Assembly: GCA_034436355.1 (NCBI GenBank)
Contig: DAOTVQ010000017.1
Span: 42,712-106,711, forward strand
Direction of reading: 5' to 3'
DNA: 64,000 nt
Source of the DNA: CP2-2F sp034436355
GTDB lineage: Bacteria > Chloroflexota > Anaerolineae > Aggregatilineales > UBA2796
How positions within the stretch are numbered: position 1 is the first letter of the stretch; each line of letters starts with the position of its first letter. The translations under genes were made by a program, and so were the position numbers. Under the pieces are notes generated by a model, which searched no databases, had not been told where the DNA came from, and was given only the letters and a program-made list of their open reading frames with translations. Below, one piece after another: positions 58,662 through 64,000 of the stretch.

Positions 58662-59732
58662 GTGTTGGATAAAAAAGACGCCCAGTGGTGGCTACTCGAA
58701 GTGCAAAAACGCCCTGACTCCGCACCCGCCCTGATCCGCGCCCTTGCCGACCGCCTCGCTTTTTTGGATAAGCAAAATGAACAACTGCGCGCTGAGCTGA
58801 TCGCCCTTCAGCGTGAAATGCAGGGCAGTTCGCCTGAAGTGGCTGCCTTGCAAGCGCGCATCCGCGAATTGGAAGCCGCCCTCCGTGAAGGCGCAGCCGA
58901 ACGGCAGGTGATCCTCTACAGCGCCGATAGCATTTTGTTGAACGCACCCTTGCATGAAGCAATTGCCTACACGCCGCCGCGCCCCTATCCGCCACAAGTT
59001 GCCTTGCTCACGGCACGCCCTGCCGCCGAACTGCTCATCATCACTGCGGAAGCGCGTCTGTTCGCGCTTACCCTGAGCGATTTACCCGCACCTGCGCTTG
59101 GCAGCCATGCGCTACTGGGCAATCCGCGTGATGTGGCAGCTATCCTAAATCGCGCTGCTTTTGCCCAACAACGCTTTCTAACGCTCTATACGCAGCGCGG
59201 CTACCTCTACAGCCTGTTGGCGGGCAGGATCAACAGCGCAGCCGCCAAACACGAACGACTTATCCGCAACCTGCCAACCGACGATCCGATCATCGGCGCG
59301 CTGCCCTCTGCCAACGCTGATTTGTTTGTGCTGACCAACAAAGGGCGCTGGACGCGCTTCCCAGAGCGCAGCCTGGACGGCACGGGCAGCCTTGCCCTGC
59401 CGCTTGGCGAGGCTGAATATCTGATCGGTGTGGTGGCGCTGCCCACTGAGATGGAACTGTGTTTCGTCAGCAAGGATGGGCGCGCCTTCATCCGCAGCAC
59501 AGCCGATATGCCTGCCAAACGGACGCATGGCACACTCGGCGGCACGCTGCTGCGCGGCAAGCACTTGTGCGGCGTGACGGCGGCGCGGGAAATGCTCGCG
59601 CTCAGCACGACAGGCAGGCTGATTCACACAGATTGGGAAACGCTTGGCAGCGCAGCACGCGGCGAAAACGGCGCGCTGCTCAGCCCGATGGCGCATGGTG
59701 AGCAACTCACCACACTGATAGGCACTGCCTGA
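58662..59732 (+). CDS. Coiled-coil protein with gyrase-A C-terminal-domain-like blades
   Basis: A 356-residue protein. Residues 1-80 are a coiled coil (LRAELIALQREMQ, ALQARIRELEAALREG). The rest contains four or five blade-like repeats: LLIITAEARLFALTL, RFLTLYTQRGYLYSL, LFVLTNKGRWTRFPER and LCFVSKDGRAFIRS, as in the DNA-wrapping beta-pinwheel of GyrA/ParC. No topoisomerase catalytic domain is present, so it would bind DNA or protein without cutting. The GTG start follows AGAGGA by about 9 nt. Function unknown; the similarity is by pattern, and gyrase-box residues (QRRGGRG type) are not visible. Confidence 0.7.
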   Translation: MLDKKDAQWWLLEVQKRPDSAPALIRALADRLAFLDKQNEQLRAELIALQREMQGSSPEVAALQARIRELEAALREGAAERQVILYSADSILLNAPLHEAIAYTPPRPYPPQVALLTARPAAELLIITAEARLFALTLSDLPAPALGSHALLGNPRDVAAILNRAAFAQQRFLTLYTQRGYLYSLLAGRINSAAAKHERLIRNLPTDDPIIGALPSANADLFVLTNKGRWTRFPERSLDGTGSLALPLGEAEYLIGVVALPTEMELCFVSKDGRAFIRSTADMPAKRTHGTLGGTLLRGKHLCGVTAAREMLALSTTGRLIHTDWETLGSAARGENGALLSPMAHGEQLTTLIGTA

Positions 59733-59754
59733 TGTACGCGGCACACAGCGCCCA

Positions 59755-60777
59755 TCAGTTTACCGCCTTGCCCAGTTTCTCTAACAAGCGTTGGTAGCTG
59801 GGCGATTGCGGCAAAAACACATAACGGGCCGGGATCACCGTCGTTTGTGTGCCGCCGATGCTGCGTAAATGTGCCACTGCCGCCAACAGGTGCTTTTTAT
59901 GGACAATGATCGTGGCGCTGAACCACCGTTCGGCAAGGTGTGAAGCGTAGATCGGCGCGACGGTCGGTCCTTGCAAGCCGCGTGTGATCGGGTTAGCGGC
60001 AACCGCGTGCGCCACAGCCTCTGCATCGTCGCCGCGCACGTTCGCCGTCAGTTGGTAGTAGTTCTGCCCACTGAGCGTGGCGTCGAACACTTCGAGCAAG
60101 GTGCGCGCTGTCTCCAGCACGTGCGGTGCATCGTGCAGGCGGCGCGTGTTGGCAATCAGGCAGGCGGTCGATTCCAGCAGCACGCCATCGGCAAGCGGCT
60201 TTAGGTGATTCTCGCGCAGCGTGGTGCCAGTGGCGCTGAGGTCAACCACCACATCGGCGTAGCCAAGCGTGGGTGCCACTTCGATGGCGCCCTCTGCCTC
60301 GACGAGGGTGAAATGAAAAATGCCGTGCTGGTGCAGAAAACGCCGTGCAAGGTTGGTGAATTTGGTGGCAACGCGCAGATTGCGGCGCTTGCTCTCGCGG
60401 AAATCGAGCGCCACATCCGCCAGATCGGTCATGGTCTCCACGTCAATCCAGGCTTCCGGCACGGCGATCACCAACTCGCATTCGCCATAGCGCAAATCCT
60501 CATGGATGAGCGTTACAGCATCGCTTTCGCCCACCAATTCATAGACAACATCCAGCCCGCTAATGCCCATATCCAACGTGCCATCAGCAACTTTGTAGAC
60601 AATATCCGTCACGCGCTGAAAGAGGACATCAATCTGTGGAAGCGCCGCAATGCGTGCCACGTATTGGCGTGGGTTGGATTTCGAGACCTTCAGATCGCAC
60701 GCCCTCAAAAACTCGGTGGTTGGATCGGCAAGTACGCCTTTGCTTGGCAGCGCAAGGCTAACGCGTGGCTCAGGCAT
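59755..60777 (-). CDS. hisG: ATP phosphoribosyltransferase HisG, long form
   Basis: A 340-residue first enzyme of histidine biosynthesis (ATP + PRPP to phosphoribosyl-ATP). The N-terminal part shows RVSLALPSKGVL, DIVYKVADGTLDMGISGLDV and the PRPP loop ADVVVDLSATGTTLRENHL. A C-terminal domain (about 235-340; LTANVRGDDAEAVAHAVA) is the ACT-like regulatory region of the long, histidine-inhibited form, which does not need HisZ. The start overlaps the end of the HisRS-like gene by 8 nt, so it is translationally coupled. It has no other his genes beside it in the window. Confidence 0.92.
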   Translation of the reverse strand: MPEPRVSLALPSKGVLADPTTEFLRACDLKVSKSNPRQYVARIAALPQIDVLFQRVTDIVYKVADGTLDMGISGLDVVYELVGESDAVTLIHEDLRYGECELVIAVPEAWIDVETMTDLADVALDFRESKRRNLRVATKFTNLARRFLHQHGIFHFTLVEAEGAIEVAPTLGYADVVVDLSATGTTLRENHLKPLADGVLLESTACLIANTRRLHDAPHVLETARTLLEVFDATLSGQNYYQLTANVRGDDAEAVAHAVAANPITRGLQGPTVAPIYASHLAERWFSATIIVHKKHLLAAVAHLRSIGGTQTTVIPARYVFLPQSPSYQRLLEKLGKAVN

Positions 60778-62278
60778 GAGTCACCTCACGCTGAATGTAT
60801 TCGGCAGCTTCGGCAAGGCTCAGGCGCACCTGCTCGGCACGGCGCATATCGCGCAGGCTCAGCCGATTAGCAGCCCGTTCTTCCGCGCCAATCAAGATGA
60901 CGTAGGGAATGTTCCGCTTGGCGGCGTGTGCCAAGACTTGGGATAAGTTGCGCGTGGGCGGCGCATAGAGCGCGATGTTGCCGTGAGCGCGCAGCGCCAT
61001 AGCAGTACGCGCTGCCTCTGCATCGTCAGCATCTTCAATTGGCACAACCAAGGCGATAGGCGCACTTTCGGCAGCGTTTGGCGTGCCAAGCGCCGCCAGC
61101 ACGCGATCCAAGCCGTAGGCAAAGCCAATGGCAGGCGTATCTGCCGCGGCGCCTAACACGCGGATCAGCTCATCGTAGCGCCCGCCGCCACACAATTGAT
61201 CGCCCGCCGCGCTGTAGACCTCAAAGACGATGCCGCTGTAGTAATTCAAGCCGCGTGCAAAGCCCATGTTCAGCCGCACTGCCTCAGGCGAGACGCCATA
61301 GGCAGGCAGCAGTTCGATCACAGCGCGCAGTGATGCACAAGCGGCGCGTGCTGCCGTCTGGTCGGGTGGGATCAGGCGCTCTAGGGCAGGCAGCACCACT
61401 TCAGGTGCGCCGTCTAAGGCGCAAAGCTGCTCCAAGAAGTCCAGCGCCTGCATCAGATCAGCGCGTTGGCTGGCGCGGCGCTGTTTGGTCAGCAGCCGCT
61501 TGGCAATATCGGTGCTGGTGCGCCCGACGCCGGTTGTGCCAAGATCAGCCGATTCCAAGAGCAGTTGCAGGGCGCTGCCAAGTTTATCCGAGTCCGTGCT
61601 GAGCGCCTCTGCGGAGAGTGCCGAATGATCATCCGCGCTAGGCAAACCGCCGTAAAGTTTGGCAAGTTCCGCCTCCACGTAAGCGCGCCCGCGCCCTGCC
61701 CGCCGCAAATTCTCCACCTGCCCTAGCACAAAGCGCCGCAAGCGCCGATCAAGGTTGAAGGGCGCGATCAGCAGCGCCAGCAAGCCCACATGCCCAACAA
61801 CGAGGCGCAGCCCTTGCAAGCCAAGCGTCTGCAAGCCATGCATTGCCATGCCGAGCGTTTCAGCATCCGCACCAACACCACTCGCACCGATCAGCTCTGT
61901 GCCAAGCATGGTGAACTGGCGCGAATGGTTGCGTTGCGGCGCTTCATAGCGAAAGACTTCACCCAAGAACTGCCAGCGCAGCGGCTTTGGCTCATGCTGA
62001 AAGCGCTCCACATACATGCGTGCCGCAGAAGGCGTGAACTCGGAACGCAAGCACAGCAGGCGCCCATAGAGTTCAAAGGTGAAGAGGCGGTTCACGGCAT
62101 CATCGCCGCTTTTGGTCAGGAACAAGTCGGCATATTCAACAAAAGGCGTCTCCACGCGCTGATAGCCAAAGCGCGTCAGGGCATCTTGCAAGCGTGCGGC
62201 AACCTGCGCGGCGGCGGCACTTTCGGCTGCTGTGCGGTCGTAAAAGCCCTGTGGGCGGCTAAAGGTTGGTGCGGTCAT
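60770..62278 (-). CDS. Histidyl-tRNA synthetase-like protein (HisS or HisZ paralogue)
   Basis: A 502-residue class II synthetase-like protein. Motif 2 (RYEAPQRNHSRQF), the histidine loop GLNYYSGIVFEV and GGGRYDELIRVLG are HisRS signatures, and a C-terminal anticodon-binding-type domain (about 410-502) is present, unlike ordinary HisZ. Two things are unlike ordinary HisS: the first loop reads GLNYYSG where HisRS has GLDYYTG, and there is an insert of about 90 residues around 220-310, making it longer than the usual 420-430. It overlaps purB (4 nt) and hisG (8 nt). It may be a true HisRS, or a regulatory paralogue. Confidence 0.78.
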   Translation of the reverse strand: MTAPTFSRPQGFYDRTAAESAAAAQVAARLQDALTRFGYQRVETPFVEYADLFLTKSGDDAVNRLFTFELYGRLLCLRSEFTPSAARMYVERFQHEPKPLRWQFLGEVFRYEAPQRNHSRQFTMLGTELIGASGVGADAETLGMAMHGLQTLGLQGLRLVVGHVGLLALLIAPFNLDRRLRRFVLGQVENLRRAGRGRAYVEAELAKLYGGLPSADDHSALSAEALSTDSDKLGSALQLLLESADLGTTGVGRTSTDIAKRLLTKQRRASQRADLMQALDFLEQLCALDGAPEVVLPALERLIPPDQTAARAACASLRAVIELLPAYGVSPEAVRLNMGFARGLNYYSGIVFEVYSAAGDQLCGGGRYDELIRVLGAAADTPAIGFAYGLDRVLAALGTPNAAESAPIALVVPIEDADDAEAARTAMALRAHGNIALYAPPTRNLSQVLAHAAKRNIPYVILIGAEERAANRLSLRDMRRAEQVRLSLAEAAEYIQREVTHA

Positions 62279-63684
62279 ACATCCTGTCGTTCGTCAATTA
62301 AGGTGCGGATGGCGGCGGCGATGGCACGTGCGCGCAGCGGTGCATCGCCAAGGTGATCATCGGCGTGCATCAGTTCACGCAGGCGGCGCGGCGGCACAAA
62401 CTCGGTCAGGCGAATATCGGCACACAGGCTCTCTACCAGCATGTGTGCGCCATGTTCGCGCATTTCTTGCCAAGCGTAAAGGCTGTGTTCACGGATAACT
62501 TCATGCAGCACTTGCCGATCACCACCACCGCGCACAGCTTCCATCAGCACGCGCTCGGTGGCAGCAAAGGCGCCGTAGTTCTCCAAGTTTTGCTGAATGG
62601 CGGTGCGGTTAATGCGTAAGCCTTGCAGAATGCGCGTCAGGCGGTGCAGCATTTCATCGGTGGCAAGGAATGCCTCTGGCAGCACGCTGCGGCGGTTGGC
62701 GGAATCATCAAGGGTGCGCTCCAGCAGGCTGTTGGCAGCGTTGTTCCATGCTACCGCAGGCAGTGCTGCCACAAAACGCGCAAGGCTATCAATATTTTCG
62801 GCATTGATTGGGTTGCGCTTGAAGGGCATGGCAGAGGAACCAACCTGAGCAGCGCCGAAGGGTTCGCTCCACTCGCCCAGCGGTGGCGATTGCAGCAGGC
62901 GTATATCAAAGGCGATCTTGTGCAGTGTCAGCGCCATGCCTGCCAACGTGCTGAGCGCTAACCAATCTTGGCGGCGCGAGTAGGTTTGGGTGGCAACCGT
63001 CAGCGCTTCAATGCCCAAACTGCTCATCACACGCGCCTCAAACTGCTGCGGCGTGACGCCTGTGCCTTCTAGCAAATGAGCATAAGCAGCCGATGTGCCA
63101 ACGGCGCCTTTGAAGCCCTTGCCGCGCAGTTGCAGGCGCACCGTCCGCAGCGCCTCGAAGTCGGCGCATAGGTCGTGCGCATAGCAGGCAAGGCGATAGC
63201 CAACCGTCGTTGGTTCAGCCGGCTGAAGATGCGTAAAACCAATGGTCGCTAGATCGGCAGTCAGCTCAATCTGCTCGGCAAACACGCGCAGCAAGTCGCG
63301 CAGTTGGCTGCTGATCAGGGCGAGACTTTCGCGCAGGCGCAGCACATCGGCATTATCTTCGATATCAGCGCTGGTGGCGCCAAGGTGAATAATGCCGCCG
63401 CCAATGGCACACTGTTCGGCGTAACATTTGATCTCTGCCATCAGATCGTGGTGGATTTCGGCTTCAATTGCGTGGGCGCGTGCGATGTCTACCGCGTCCT
63501 TGTGGGCGCGCAAATCAGCAAGTTGGGCAGCACTCACCAATCCGATGCTGTGTTGTGCTTCTGCCAGAGCTACCCAGATCGTGCGCCACAGGCGGCGTTT
63601 ATGCACCTCTGACCAAAGCTGGCGCATTTGCGGTGAACCATAGCGCCACGCAAATGGACTTAGATATGTTTCATGTGTGAACAT
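62275..63684 (-). CDS. purB: Adenylosuccinate lyase
   Basis: A 469-residue fumarase/aspartase superfamily enzyme that removes fumarate from adenylosuccinate and from SAICAR. The superfamily loop GSSAMPFKRNP is intact, with the catalytic Ser in it; the His of FTHLQPAEPTT is the acid/base partner region, and IHLGATSADIEDNAD follows the N-terminal helix. The gene is the first of a tightly overlapped trio with the HisRS-like gene (ATGA overlap) and hisG. Length is normal. It links purine synthesis (AICAR pool) and histidine synthesis at one locus. Confidence 0.95.
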   Translation of the reverse strand: MFTHETYLSPFAWRYGSPQMRQLWSEVHKRRLWRTIWVALAEAQHSIGLVSAAQLADLRAHKDAVDIARAHAIEAEIHHDLMAEIKCYAEQCAIGGGIIHLGATSADIEDNADVLRLRESLALISSQLRDLLRVFAEQIELTADLATIGFTHLQPAEPTTVGYRLACYAHDLCADFEALRTVRLQLRGKGFKGAVGTSAAYAHLLEGTGVTPQQFEARVMSSLGIEALTVATQTYSRRQDWLALSTLAGMALTLHKIAFDIRLLQSPPLGEWSEPFGAAQVGSSAMPFKRNPINAENIDSLARFVAALPAVAWNNAANSLLERTLDDSANRRSVLPEAFLATDEMLHRLTRILQGLRINRTAIQQNLENYGAFAATERVLMEAVRGGGDRQVLHEVIREHSLYAWQEMREHGAHMLVESLCADIRLTEFVPPRRLRELMHADDHLGDAPLRARAIAAAIRTLIDERQDV

Positions 63685-63839
63685 TAGGGCGCCTTGTTGT
63701 TACTGTGCAATCTCCTCAAAGCGGCGCTAGTATGCTACCCTATTTCGGGAAGCATGGGCAAGCGGCGCCTTTGCGGGCATGGTCAAATGTGTGTGAAGCG
63801 CCCTATTCAGGCGCACCCGCTGTTTCGGCTGCCCATTTG

Positions 63840-63848
63840 TGCTATAAT
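63840..63848 (+). promoter_or_regulatory. Extended -10 promoter for dnaX
   Basis: TATAAT (63843-63848) with TGC before it (TTGTGCTATAAT), the same string as ahead of the EamA gene. A weak TGTTTC lies 16 nt upstream as a -35. It is about 60 nt before the dnaX start. Confidence 0.6.
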
Positions 63849-63907
63849 CTCTCTATCCTGAAGACTGACTGCCACACATCACGCTTATCGCCTTGGGAGG
63901 CTCAACG

Positions 63908-64000
63908 TTGTCCGGACAAGCGCTCTACCTGAAATGGCGCCCGCGTGGCTTTGACGAGGTGATCGGGCAAACGCACATCACGCGCACCTTGCGGAACACG
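63908..64000 (+). CDS. dnaX: DNA polymerase III gamma/tau subunit, 5' end only
   Basis: Thirty-one codons run to the window end: a TTG start, then SGQALYLKWRPRGFDEVIGQ and THITRTLRNT, the universal DnaX/RFC opening (YLKWRP..F.E.IGQ). A GGGAGG site lies 7 nt before the TTG, which decides this start, and the extended -10 promoter lies ahead. DnaX loads the sliding clamp. Only the N-terminus is visible, so gamma/tau frameshifting cannot be judged. Confidence 0.9.
   Translation, partial: MSGQALYLKWRPRGFDEVIGQTHITRTLRNT

Noticed and set aside
1..64000. CRISPR array, insertion sequence, prophage or rRNA operon
   Set aside because: No regularly spaced repeats, transposase, integrase, phage structural genes or rRNA sequence were seen anywhere in the window.

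Overview
The window is a stretch of bacterial chromosome, moderately GC-rich and densely coded on both strands, with many GTG and TTG starts. The mix points to the phylum Chloroflexota, probably an Anaerolineae-like lineage. Signs are secreted PPC-domain, SH3b-domain and Thr/Pro-linker lipoproteins, TolB-like propeller proteins, a small secreted Cys-rich protein, a membrane-integrated CCG/Hdr-type iron-sulfur protein, DUF6062- and DUF5691-type proteins, and absence of outer-membrane assembly genes. The taxon is an inference; no rRNA or complete tRNA is present to test it.

Layout. 1-1.0 kb: 3' end of a COG0523 (CobW-type) GTPase and a cysteine-free ribosomal protein L33, a zinc-sparing pair. 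1.1-4.6 kb (minus): a membrane-anchored beta-propeller protein and the lipid II flippase MurJ. 4.7-6.0 kb: a strong sigma70 promoter, a structured leader of about 320 nt with an intrinsic terminator, then cysteine synthase. 6.1-15.8 kb (minus): a small secreted protein, then a three-gene operon of two very large unrecognised proteins (931 and 1189 aa) and a PEP-utilising dikinase-like enzyme. 16.0-20.0 kb (minus): the Hen1-Pnkp RNA repair cassette. 20.2-22.7 kb (plus): an EamA transporter, a KASIII-like enzyme with an unusual third catalytic position, and a small protein. 22.8-24.9 kb: a secreted PPC-domain protein. 25.2-32.6 kb (minus): a five-gene run of a Clp-R/kinase fusion, an FtsL-like protein, the class B PBP FtsI, a methyltransferase and ComEC.

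32.8-41.0 kb (plus): a secreted subtilase with five C-terminal repeats, the pyruvate dehydrogenase E1-alpha/E1-beta/E2 operon, and a membrane pyrophosphatase of the potassium-dependent sequence type. 41.2-43.1 kb (minus): FolD, an AAG-family DNA glycosylase and a small protein. 43.3-45.5 kb (plus): three tandem paralogous STAS/SpoIIAA-like proteins and an SH3b protein. 45.7-48.3 kb: cystathionine gamma-lyase/synthase and cystathionine beta-synthase, convergent. 48.8-54.1 kb: a response regulator/histidine kinase hybrid, a lipoprotein metallopeptidase and the Hdr-like iron-sulfur protein. 54.1-59.7 kb: mostly unrecognised genes. 59.8-63.7 kb (minus): purB, a HisRS-like gene and long-form hisG, overlapping one another. 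The window ends in the first 31 codons of dnaX.

Functional themes. Sulfur amino acid metabolism appears at two loci (cysteine synthase; reverse transsulfuration). Several units are stress or repair related (Zn sparing, Hen1-Pnkp, base excision). Cell wall growth is represented by MurJ and FtsL/FtsI outside a classical dcw cluster. The most promising candidates for something undescribed are the 7.1-15.8 kb operon of two giant proteins with a PEP-dependent enzyme, the Clp-R/kinase fusion with a palindrome on its promoter, the cysteine synthase leader RNA, the tandem STAS-like paralogues, and a dispersed repeat of about 110 bp seen twice.
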